Part shown: one piece after another, positions 10,497 to 20,168 of the stretch
Numbering within the stretch: position 1 is the first letter of the stretch
Layout of the letters: the number at the start of each line of letters is the position of its first letter
Origin: Antilocapra americana
Taxonomy: Eukaryota > Chordata > Mammalia > Artiodactyla > Antilocapridae
Length of the DNA stretch: 64,000 nt
Assembly: GCA_007570785.1 (NCBI GenBank)
Contig: ML662466.1
Location: 784,378-848,377, forward strand
Direction of reading: 5' to 3'
The notes under the pieces: model-generated
Told to the model about the DNA's origin: nothing
Databases searched by the model: none
Seen by the model: the letters and a program-made list of their open reading frames with translations, nothing else
Translations under genes and position numbers: made by a program

Positions 10497-10803
10497 GGGA
10501 CGAAACTAAGATGGCGGAGGAATAGGACGGGGAGAACACTCTCTCCCCAATAAATATACCAAAAGAACTTTTAAAGGCCGAGCAAACTCCAAAAAACAGG
10601 AACTGAATGCGGGCAGAGGACATCGGGCATCTGGAGAGGCGACCCAGTGCCGATGTAAGGAGTAACAGTGAGGAAACCTAGACTCACCCACCAGAAAACC
10701 ACACAAGCCTTTCCACCCAGGAAACTTCGACAAACCACGCATCCAACCCCTCCCATAGAGAGGAATCCCCACAACAAAGGGACAACACAGCAAGATAAAC
10801 AAG
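10497..10803 (+). promoter_or_regulatory. L1 5' UTR with YY1-like site
   Basis: About 300 bases precede ORF1. The first 21 contain AAGATGGCGG at 10,508-10,517, a YY1-type motif found at the same place at the start of the human L1 5' UTR, where YY1 sets the transcription start site. That the first bases are the true element start is supported by the target duplication ending at 10,496. The leader is much shorter than the roughly 900 bases of human L1. Confidence 0.75.
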
Positions 10804-11730
10804 ATGAAAAGGCAGAGAAATACCCAGCAAGTAAAGGAACAGGATAAATACCCCCTAGACCAAACAAAAGACGAAGAGATAGGAAGTCTACCTGACAAAG
10901 AATTCCGAATAATGATAGTGAAAATGATCCAAAACCTGGAAAATAAGTTGGAGTTACAGCTCAATAACCTGCAGGCAAGGATTGAGAAGATGCAGGTAAG
11001 CTTTAAGAAAGACTTAGAAGAAATGAAAAAGAGACAAAATACAATGAATAATGCAATAAATGAGATCAAAAACACTCTGGAGGGAACCAACAGTAGAATA
11101 ACAGAGATAGAAGACAGAATAAGTGAGGTAGAAGACAGAATGACAGAAATAAATGAAACAGAAAGGAAAAATGAAAAAAGAATTAAAAGAAATGAAGACA
11201 ATCTTAGAGACCTCTGGGACAATATTAAACGCACCAATATTCGAATCATAGGAGTCCCAGAAGAAGAACACAAAAAGAAAGACCATCAGAAAATTCTTGA
11301 AGAGATAATTGTAGAAAACTTCCCTAAATTGGGGAAGCAAATAGCCACTCAGGTCCAAGAAACACAGAGAATCCCAAATAGAATGAACCCCAAGCGGGAC
11401 ACCCCAAGACACATATTAATCAAATTGGCAAATATCAAATACAAAGACCAAATATTAAAAGCAGCAAGGGAGAAGCAAAAGATAACTCACAAGGGGAATC
11501 CCATAAGGATAACAGCTGATCTCTCAACAGAAACGCTTCAGGCCAGAAGGGAATGGCAAAACATACTTAAAGTCATGGAAGAAAACAATATACAACCCCG
11601 ACTACTCTACCCAGCAAGGATCTCATTCAAATTTGAAGGAGAATTCAAAATTTTCTCAGACAAGCAGAAACTGAGAGAATTCAGCAATACCAAACCAGCC
11701 CTCCAACGAATGCTAAAGGATCTTTCCTAG
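10804..11730 (+). CDS. L1 ORF1 protein (RNA-binding chaperone), intact
   Basis: An uninterrupted 308-residue ORF1p, which in L1 biology trimerises, coats L1 RNA and forms the cytoplasmic ribonucleoprotein with ORF2p. A basic N-terminus (about 1-30) leads into a long heptad coiled coil (about 38-138, rich in Glu/Lys/Ile, e.g. ITEIEDRISEVEDRMTEI). Next comes the RRM (about 143-235, starting NIRIIGVPEEE) and the C-terminal domain (about 236-308, with ADLSTETLQARREW). The length is slightly shorter than human ORF1p (338 residues). The start is the first ATG after the 5' UTR, and ORF2 follows 51 bases after the stop. A 255-codon frame on the other strand is only its antisense shadow. Confidence 0.93.
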   Translation: MKRQRNTQQVKEQDKYPLDQTKDEEIGSLPDKEFRIMIVKMIQNLENKLELQLNNLQARIEKMQVSFKKDLEEMKKRQNTMNNAINEIKNTLEGTNSRITEIEDRISEVEDRMTEINETERKNEKRIKRNEDNLRDLWDNIKRTNIRIIGVPEEEHKKKDHQKILEEIIVENFPKLGKQIATQVQETQRIPNRMNPKRDTPRHILIKLANIKYKDQILKAAREKQKITHKGNPIRITADLSTETLQARREWQNILKVMEENNIQPRLLYPARISFKFEGEFKIFSDKQKLREFSNTKPALQRMLKDLS

Positions 11731-11781
11731 ATAGGAAACACCGATGGGATAGATAATCTGGAGCCCAAAACAATAAAATAA

Positions 11782-14700
11782 ATGGCAGCGGGATCATACT
11801 TATCAATAATTACCTTAAATGTAAACGGGCTGAATGCCCCAACCAAAAGACAAAGATTGGCCGATTGGATACAGAAACAAGACCCTTATATATTTTGTCT
11901 ACAAGAGACCCACCTCAAACCTAGGGACACATATAGACTGAAAGTTAAAGGCTGGAAAAAGATATTCCATGCAAATAAAGACCAAAAGAAAGCAGGAGTG
12001 GCAATACTCATATCTGATAAAGTAGACTTTAAAATAAAGGCAGTGAAAAGAGATAAAGATGGACATTACATAATGATCAAAGGATCAATCGAGGAAGAAG
12101 AAATAACAATTATAAATATTTATGCACCTAACATAGGAGCTCCACAATATGTAAGGCAAATGCTAACAAATATGAAAGGGGAAATCAACAACAACACAAT
12201 AATAGCAGGAGACTTTAATACACCACTCACACCAATGGATAGATCAACTAGACAGAAAAGTAACAAGGAAATTCAAACTTTAAATGAAACAATAGACCAA
12301 CTAGACCTAATTGATATCTATAGGTCATTCCACCCCAAAACAAGGAATTTCACCTTTTTCTCAAGTGCACACGGGACGTTCTCCAGGATAGATCACATCT
12401 GGGCCATAAATCTAACCTAGATAAATTCAAAAATATTGAAATCATCCCAAGCATCTTTTCTGACCACAATGCAGTGAGATTAGATATTAACTACAGGAGA
12501 AAACCTCTCAAAACTTCCAACATATGGAGGCTCAACAACACACTGCTGAATAACCAACAAATCACAGAAGAAATCAAAAATGAAATTCAGTTATGCATGG
12601 AAACGAATGAAAATGAAAACACAACAGCTCAAAACCTATGGGACACTGTGAAAGCAATGCTAAGGGGAAAGTTCATAGCAATACAAGCTCACCTCAGGAA
12701 ACAAGAGAAAAATCAAATAAATGACCTTACTATACACCTAAAGCAACTAGAAAGGGAAGAGATGCAGAAGCCCAGGTCTAGTAGAAGGAAAGAAATCTTA
12801 AAGATCAGGGCAGAAATTAATGCAAAGGAATCAAAAGTGACCATAGCAAAAATGAACCAAGCCAAAAGCTGGTTCTTTGAGAAGATAAATAAAATTGACA
12901 AACCGTTAGCCAGACTCATCAAGAAACAAAGGGAGAAGAACCAAATCAACAGAATTAGAAATGAAAACGGAGAGATCACAACAGAAAACACAGAAATACA
13001 AAGGATCATAAGAGACTATTATCAGCAACTATATGCAAATAAACTGGACAATTTGGATGAAATGGACAAATTCCTAGAAAAGTACAACTTTCCAAGACTA
13101 AACCAGGAAGAGATAGATAATATTAATAGACCCATCACAAGCATGGAAATTGAAACCGTAATCAGAAATCTTCCAAAAAACAAAAGCCCAGGACCAGATG
13201 GCTTCACAGCTGAATTCTACCAAAAATTTAGAGAAGAGCTAACACCTATTCTACTCAAACTCTTCCAGAAAATTGCAGACGAAGGTAAACTTCCAAACTC
13301 ATTCTATGAGGCCTCCATCACCCTAATTCCAAAACCCGGCAAAGATGCCACAAAAAAAGAAAACTACAGGCCAATATCACTGATGAACTTAGATGCAAAA
13401 ATCCTCAACAAAATTCTAGCAAATAGAATCCAACAACACATCAAAAAGATCATACATCATGATCAAGTAGGCTTTATCCCAGGGATGCAAGGATTCTTCA
13501 ATATTCGTAAATCGATCAATGTAATACACCACATTAACAAATTAAAAAATAAAAATCACATGATTATCTCAATAGATGCAGAGAAAGCCTTTGACAAAAT
13601 TCAACATCCATTTATGATAAAAACCCTCCAAAAAGCAGGAATAGAAGGAACATACCTCAACATAATAAAAGCTATATATGACAAACCCAGAGCAAACATT
13701 ATCCTCAATGGTGAAAAACTGGAAGCATTCCCCCTGAAATCAGGGACAAGACAAGGGTGCCCACTCTCACCACTACTATTCAACATAGTTTTGGAAGTTT
13801 TGGCCACAGCAATCAGAGCAGATAAAGAAATCAAAGGAATACAGATTGGAAAAGAAGAAGTAAAACTCTCTCTGTTTGCTGATGACATGATCCTCTATAT
13901 TGAAAACCCTAAAGACTCTACGAGAAAATTACTAGAGCTAATCAGTGAATATAGCAAAGTTTCAGGATACAAAATCAACACACAGAAATCCCTGGCATTC
14001 CTATACAATAACAGTGAGAAATCAGAAAGAGAAATTAAGGAAACAATCCCATTCACCATCGAAACAAAAAGAATAAAATACTTAGGAGTATTTCTACCTA
14101 AAGAATCAAAAGACTTGTATATAGAAAACTATAGAACACTGATGAAAGAAATCAAGGAGGACACAAACAGATGGAGAAATGTACCGTGCTCATGGATTGG
14201 AAGAATCAATATAGTGAAAATGAGTATACTACCTAAAGCAATCTATAGATTCAATGCAATTCCTATCAAGCTACCAGAGGTCTTCTTCAAAGAATTAGAA
14301 CAAATAATTTCTCAATTTGTATGGAAATACAAAAAACCTCGTATAGCCAAAGCAATCTTGAGAAAGAAGAATGGAACTGGCGGAATCAATCTACCTGACT
14401 TTAGGCTATACTACAAATCCACAGTCATTAAGACAGTATGGTACTGGCACAAAGACAGAAACATAGATCAATGGAACAGAATAGAAAGCCCAGAGATAAA
14501 TCCACGCATCTATGGACACCTTATCTTTGACAAAGGAGGCAAGAATATACAATGGAGAAAAGACAACCTCTTTAACAAGTGGTGCTGGGAAAACTGGACA
14601 GCCACTTGTAAAAGAATGAAACTAGATCACTTTCTAACACCATACACAAAGATAAACTCAAAATGGATCAAAGATCTAAGCATAAGACCAGAAACTATAA

Positions 14701-15494
14701 AACTCCTAGAGGATAACATAGGCAAAACACTCTCTGCTATAATCCAAAGCGGGATACTCCATGACCCACCTCCCAGAATATTGGAAATAAAAACACGAAT
14801 AAACAAATGGGACCTAATTAAAATTAAAAGCTTTTGCACAACAAAGGAAACTATAAGCAAGGTGAAAAGACAGCCTTCAGAATGGGAGAAAATAATAGCC
14901 AATGAAGCAACAGACAAACAATTAATCTCAAAAATTTACAAACAACTCCTGCAGCTCCATTCTAGAAAAATAAACAACCCAATTAAAAAGTGGGCCAAAG
15001 AACTTAACAGACATTTCTCCAAGGAAGATATAAAAATGGCTAACAAACACATGAAAAGATGCTCAACATCACTCATTATCAGAGAAATGCAAATCAAAAC
15101 CACAATGAGGTACCACTTTACACCAGTCAGAATGGCTGCCATCCAAAAGTCTACAAGCAATAAATGCTGGAGAGGATGTGGAGAAAAGGGAACCCTCTTA
15201 CACTGTTGGTGGGAATGCAAACTAGTACAGCCACTATGGAAAACAGTGTGGAGGTTCCTTAAAAAGCTGCAAATAGACCTGCCATATGACCCGGCAATCC
15301 CACTGCTGGGCATATACACCGAGGAAACCAGAATTGAAAGAGCCACGTGCACCCCAATGTTCATCGCTGCATTGTTTACAATAGCCAGGACATGGAAGCA
15401 ACCTAGATGCCCATCAACTGACGAATGGATAAGAAAGCTGTGGTATATATACACAATGGAATATTACTCAGCATTAAAAAAAAAATTCATTTGA
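11782..15494 (+). pseudogene. L1 ORF2 (endonuclease-RT), frameshifted
   Basis: ORF2p nicks target DNA and reverse-transcribes L1 RNA. Codons from 11,782 give the apurinic-type endonuclease ([25 protein letters not shown]). One base is missing at 12,400/12,401 compared with the homologous L1 at 62,065, which has CATCTTGGG where this copy has CATCTGGG. The shift runs into a stop at 12,418-12,420. In the shifted frame a 1,006-codon run continues from 12,474 with [24 protein letters not shown], the catalytic FADD at 13,875-13,886 and the Cys-rich tail [18 protein letters not shown]. An A-run indel at 15,476-15,485 replaces roughly the last 40 residues seen in other L1s. Otherwise it looks complete. 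Confidence 0.92.
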
Positions 15495-15921
15495 AGCAAT
15501 TCTACTCAGATGGACGAAACTGGAGCCCATTTTCCAGAGTGAAGTAAGCCAGAAGCAAAAACAACAATACAGTATATTAACACATATATATGGAATTTAG
15601 AAAGACAGTAATGAGAACCCAACATGGGAGACAACAAAAGGAACGCAGATGTATAGAATAGACTTGTGGACTTTGTGGATGAGGGTAAGGGTGGGATGAG
15701 ATGGGAGAAGGGCATTGAAGCATGTTAATTGTCATGTGTCTAATCAATCGCCAGCCCAGGATTGATGCTCGGGACTGGTGCAGCGAGATTTCCCGGGGGG
15801 GAGGGAGGAGGGAGGGGGGACCCGGAGGGGAAGCATATGTAAACCCATGGTGATATCATGACAATGTATGGCAAAAAGAATAATAAAAATAAAAATAAAA
15901 ATAAAAAAAAAATTTAAAAAA
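15495..15921 (+). other. L1 3' UTR and A-rich tail
   Basis: It contains the conserved end of ruminant L1 (GTGAAGTAAGCCAGAAG, GGATTGATGCTCGGGAC, a G-rich tract at 15,794-15,830) and finishes in AATAAAAAT repeats and an A-tail at about 15,880-15,921. The right target-site copy follows immediately. Confidence 0.93.
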
Positions 15922-15936
15922 AAAGGTATAAAATAG
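15922..15936. repeat. L1 target-site duplication, right copy
   Basis: AAAGGTATAAAATAG, identical to 10,482-10,496. Confidence 0.95.
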
Positions 15937-16257
15937 CAGGTGTGAGACAATAGTTATAGACAAGGTTTTCAGAACAGAATGAGACAGATAGTGGCCAATG
16001 TTACAAGAATAAAATCAGTTTCAAGCCTAGCCCTTCCCTCAATCCTCTACACAGCTATGCCTGATAAGAGAAAAACGTAACCTTGAAAAATATATGATGT
16101 AATGGGGATGTCCTTTGGGTATAAAACTGTAAACCAACAACAATAAAGTGAGAAACTGCTCCATCAACACATTGACTCAGCTCAGCACTTCACCAATGCC
16201 ACTCATCCCTCAAGACCCCTGGACCTGCTGGGACTGGACCCCAGTAGCAGAGTACAT
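15937..16257 (+). mobile_element. ERV-type LTR, right part
   Basis: Continues the sequence broken at 10,481. It holds GGGTATAAAACTG at about 16,117 (TATA-like) and CAATAAAGTGAG at about 16,141 (polyadenylation signal), spaced as in a retroviral LTR, then a C-rich segment resembling U5. The plus orientation is inferred from these signals. Internal retroviral sequence is absent, so it is probably a solitary LTR. Confidence 0.55.
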
Positions 16258-17100
16258 TATGAGAAATTCTGGACTAGAAGAAGTGCAAGGTTGAATCAAG
16301 ATTTCTGGTGGAATATCAATAACCTCAGATATGCATATGACACCACCCTTATGGCAGAAAGTGAAGAAAAACTAAAGAGCTTCTTGATGAAAGTGAAAAG
16401 AGGAGAGTGAAAAAGTTGGCTTAAAGCTCAACATTCAGAAAACTAAGATCATGGCTTCTGGTGCCATCACTTCATGGCAAATACATGAGAAACAGTGGAA
16501 GTGATGGCTGACTTTATTTTGGGGGTCTCCAAAATCACTGAAGATTGTCATTACAGCCATGAAATTAAAAGGCACTTACTCCTAGGAAGGAAAGTTATTA
16601 TTGACCTAAACAGCATATTAAAAAGCAGAGACGTTACTTTGTCAGCAAAGGTCTGTCTAATCAAGGCTATGGTTTTTCCAGTGGTCATGTATGGATGTGA
16701 GAGTTAGGCTTTGAAGAAAGTTGAGGGCCAAAGAATTGATGCTTTTGAATTGCTTCTCTCTTGGAGAAGACCCTCAAGAGTCCCTTGGGCTGAAAGAAGA
16801 TCCAGTGTGTCCATCCTAAAGAGTTCAGTCCTCGGTATTCATCAGAAGGACTGATGTTGAAGCTGAAACTCAAGTATTTTGCTCGCTGCATGTGATGCAT
16901 TGACTCACTGTAAAAGACTGTGATGCTGGGACAAATTGAGGACAGTATGCGAAGGGGACGACAGAGGATGAGATGGCTGGATGGCATCCCAACTTGATGG
17001 ACATGAGTTTGGGTAGACTCTGGGAATTGGTGATGGACAGGGAGGCCTGGCATGATGAAATTCATGGGGTCGCAAAGAGTTGGACATGCCTGACCAACTG
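16258..17100 (+). mobile_element. BovB 3' end
   Basis: It starts inside RT (ATGCATATGACACCACCC encodes the region around the catalytic Asp pair) and runs to the conserved BovB terminus GGGGTCGCAAAGAGTTGGAC ... ACTGAACTAAAC. It is 5'-truncated. It marks the left edge of the composite repeat unit that follows. Confidence 0.9.
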
Positions 17101-17174
17101 AACTAAACATACACACAGTGTATATACACCCATATATGTGTATGAACCACTTTGCCATAAAGCAGAATTTATCT

Positions 17175-17455
17175 AATATTGCATGTTGCTGTTGCTGCTG
17201 CCAAGTCGCTTTAGAATTGTCTGACTCTTTGTGACCCCATAGATGGCAGCCCACAAGGTTCTCCCGTGTCTGGGATTCTCCAGGCAAGAACATTGTAGTG
17301 GGCTGCTATTTCCTTCTCTAATGCATGAAAGTGAGGTGAAGTCGCTCAGTCTTGTCTGACTCTATACTATTCCATGAACAGCAGCCCACCAGACTCCTCT
17401 ATCCATAGGATTCTCCAGGCAAGATTACTGGAGTTGGTTGCCATTGCCTTCTCTG
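17175..17455 (-). mobile_element. Bov-A2 SINE
   Basis: A dimer of BovA units in reverse orientation: it begins with GCTGCTGCC (reverse of the GCA-rich tail) and carries TCCAGGCAAGAACA and TCCAGGCAAGATTA in its two halves, separated by ATGCATGAAAGTGAGGTGAA. It is inserted in copy C of the composite unit only; copies A and B lack it. Confidence 0.92.
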
Positions 17456-17911
17456 CACAATATTCTACACTTCAATAAAAGTATAGCTAAGGGAGAAAAA
17501 AAGATAAGTATATTTCATTATATATAAAATGTATATCCAAAGGAAATTACTGTAAAAAATACAGCTCATCTCTTCATGGCAGGCTTGCTGAAATACTTAG
17601 GGAGATACATACTGATATCTGTAGTTTATCACAAAATACTACAAGGAATAAGATGGATTGATAGATGGATGATGGGGTGGACAAATGGATAGACATATGA
17701 CAGTGGAAGTATTATAAAACAGTTACAGTAGAATCCAGGTGGGATGTTTTTGTGTATTAGTTGGAAAACATGTTCAACCTCATTGAATGTTTGGAAATTT
17801 TATAATAAAGTCTTGGGGAAAATGCAGAACAAAGAACAATGAAAATCAAAATGTGCATGAAGTAGAATTTCAAATTACAAGAAAAAAGTATTTATAAGAT
17901 AGTCTAAAATA

Positions 17912-18122
17912 TTGTGTGCTTAGTCCCTCGGTCCTGTACAATTCTTTGGCAACCCTATAGACTGTAGCCCACCAGTCTCCCATGTCCATGAAATACTTCA
18001 GTCAAGAATACTGAAGTGTGTTACCAATCCCTTCCCCAGGGGCTCTTCCCACACCAGAACTCTAACTCCTGTCTTCTGCATTGGCAGATGGGATCTTTAC
18101 TACTTAACCACCAAAGAAGGCC
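17912..18122 (-). mobile_element. Bov-tA SINE
   Basis: The reverse complement shows the tRNA-derived head (from CCTTCTTTGGTGGTTAAGTA, near 18,100) and the BovA tail (GACTGTAGCCCACCAGTCTC on the plus strand near 17,960). TAAAATAT words on both sides may be the target duplication. Present only in copy C. Confidence 0.88.
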
Positions 18123-18579
18123 ATAAAATATGAATTCACTAAAATATGAATTTTAGTGAAATAAATCACGACTTCTATTTACTTTTTTTTAATGTTCCAT
18201 GCTCTGACCAAGTTATTTTGCGAATATCTAGAGACTATATTTTCCATAATAAAAGTAGCAACACCTTCCTTCTGGTCCAGTAAAATCTAGGTAGGAAGTC
18301 TTTCAGTATTAGCTAGAAAATGTTTTCAATATTTTTAAATGTTTGGAAATGCTTATAAAAAATGTTTCTCTTAATCACATCCTGTAGTATATTAGAAGCT
18401 TTGCCTATTATTTAAATTTCTTATTTTATGCAATCTTTTTCCATGAGCTAAAATAGGGAAAACTACACAACTTTCTTTGTAATAATACCCTTGCATGGCT
18501 AATAAACAATAAACAAGAAGTTATAAAATGACAACTGAGAAATATTTGGAAAATAATTGGCAAAGGGCTCATTTACCTA

Positions 18580-19190
18580 TTTATGAAGAGTCCAAAGTTA
18601 AAATAAAATGAAAAATCTATTAGAAGACAAACATGAAGTAAACAAAGGGTATAAAGAAATACAAATTACCCAGGCTAAAAAGAGAAAAAAAAATAACAAA
18701 AAAAAAAAAACAGGAGAAAATGCTGGACATAATTGGTAATAACAGATATACAAACCCAAACAATAATGGAATACAGTTTCTTATCTTGCACATTGCCAAA
18801 AGCTCACTGAGAAATTTTAAAGATACCAAAGTTTTCCTCCAAATTGAGGGTGATGGATTAGAAAACGAGGCTCATGCATTACTGTGGAAGCATAAAGTGA
18901 TGCAACTTTCTGAAGGACAATTTGGCAATATCTAGTAAATTTATAAATACATGAATCCACTTATCATGACACTGTTTGCAATTTCTGTTACAGAAATATT
19001 TATGGAATTACACGATGATTATATATATGATGTTCACTTCAATATTTTTTGCCATCATCCAAGAAAATCTCTTCCCCACACTGCCCTACTCCCATGCAAA
19101 TAACGTTAATTCTATCAGTATAGATTCGTTTTGCCTTATCTAGAACTTCCTATAAATGAAACATATAGTATGTACACTTGGAGAAGCTTT
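18580..19190 (+). repeat. Old L1-like block shared with 48,190-48,900
   Basis: Its reverse complement is at 48,190-48,900 with matching order of all landmarks, including a spurious open frame that ends LWKHKVMQLSEGQFGNI here and LWKHKVMQLSGGQFDNI there. The content resembles old mammalian L1 3' UTR (CTAGAACTTCCTATAAATG). The frame is not considered a gene. Confidence 0.75.
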
Positions 19191-19336
19191 ATAATGTCGT
19201 GTCACTTTCTGCAGCAAAGTAAACCAGCTGTGTGTATGTGTGTGTGTGAGTATGTGTATACCCCCCTTTAAAAAAAAATTGCAATGTACAACAACACAGT
19301 ATCGAGCACAGTTCCCTGTGCTACGATTTTCATTAG

Positions 19337-20168
19337 TTTTGTTCAGTTCAGTATCTTAGTCATGTCTGACTGTTTGTGATCCCATGGCCTGCAGCATGCC
19401 AGGCTTTCCTGTCCTCACTCCCAAAGCTTACTCAAACTCATGTTGGTCACGTTTGTGATATCATGCAACCAACTCACCCTCTGTCATCTGTTGTTCCTCA
19501 TGCCTTCAATCTTTCCCAACATCAGGGTCTTTTCCAATGTGTCAGTTCTTTGCATCAGGTAGCCAATTTATCGGACTTTTAGCTTCAGCATCAGTCATTC
19601 CAAAGAATATTCAGCACTCATTTCCTTTAGGAAGGATTACTTGGATCTCAAGACAGTCCAGGGGACTCTTAAGAGTCTTCCCCAGCACTGCAGTTCAAAA
19701 GCATCAGGTATTCCATGCTCAGTTTTTCTATAGTCCAATTCACACTCACACATGTCTGCAGGAAAAACAAAAGCCTTGACTTGATGGACTTCTGTTGGCA
19801 AAGTAATGGCTGTGATTTTTCATATACTATCAAGGTTGGTCATAGCTTTTATTCCATGGAGCATGTGTCTTTTAAATTTCATGGCTGCAGTCACCACATG
19901 CAGCGATTGTGCAGTCCCTAAAATAAAGTCTGTCACTTTTTCCATTGTTACCCCCATCTATTCACCCTGAAGTGATGGTACAGATGCCATAATTTTAGTT
20001 TTCTGAATGTGGGGTTTTAAGCCAACTTTTTCACTCTTCTCTTTCACTCGCATCTAGAGACTCTTTACTTCTTCTTCACTTTCTGCTAGTGTCATCTGGA
20101 GTTACTGTTATTTCTACTGGAGTTACTGTTATTTCTACTGGCAAACTTGATTCCAGCTTGTGCTTCAT
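19337..20168 (-). mobile_element. BovB no. 1, 3' part
   Basis: Begins with the reversed BovB terminus (TTCAGTTCAGTATC) and covers the 3' UTR and the end of RT. It is interrupted at about 20,168 by another BovB and resumes at 23,488 at the next expected word (from CAGCTTGTGCTTCAT to ACTCTCCATATAAATTAAAC). Confidence 0.88.

Larger units (their letters stand above)
10497..15921 (+). mobile_element. Full-length ruminant L1
   Basis: A 5.4 kb element between perfect 15-bp duplications. It has a short 5' UTR beginning with a G-run and an AAGATGGCGG motif, ORF1 (10,804-11,730), a 50-base spacer, ORF2 (11,782-15,494, frameshifted), a 3' UTR and an A-rich tail. It looks young: the flanking duplication has no mismatch, ORF1 is fully open and ORF2 is nearly so. 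It landed in an LTR in the same orientation. As it stands ORF2 is interrupted, so autonomous activity is not expected. Confidence 0.96.
17101..19336 (+). repeat. Composite repeat unit, copy C (second half)
   Basis: This stretch, minus its two SINEs, matches the minus strand of 50,110-47,514 throughout, and its part at 17,480-17,745 also matches 30,290-30,535. Shared landmarks in order: GAACCACTTTGCCATAAAGC; TATATCCAAAGGAAATTACTG; GAATGTTTGGAAATTTT; CTGACCAAGTTATTTTG; the block with AAAGTGATGCAACTTTCTG; CTAGAACTTCCTATAAATG; and a final L1-like end CAGTTCCCTGTGCTAC. Parts are old L1 3' UTR. It ends at a BovB insertion at 19,337. Confidence 0.8.

Noticed and set aside
10506..11273. A 255-codon minus-strand open frame
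   Set aside because: It is the antisense of L1 5' UTR and ORF1. Its Ser/Leu/Phe-rich composition is what a coiled-coil Glu/Lys-rich gene gives in reverse.
10099..16257. The split LTR as the missing 5' LTR of the provirus at 2,349-8,456
   Set aside because: Its TATA and AATAAA signals read on the plus strand while the provirus is on the minus strand, and a BovB lies between them.
8457..17100. BovB on both sides of the LTR/L1 as one BovB split by them
   Set aside because: The left BovB is on the minus strand and the right one on the plus strand, so they are separate insertions.
18720..18935. A 71-codon frame with a similar partner at 48,457-48,672 as a conserved small gene family
   Set aside because: The similarity extends far beyond the frame on both sides and is that of old L1-like repeat DNA in a duplicated unit. 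The frame shows no start or conservation signal of its own.
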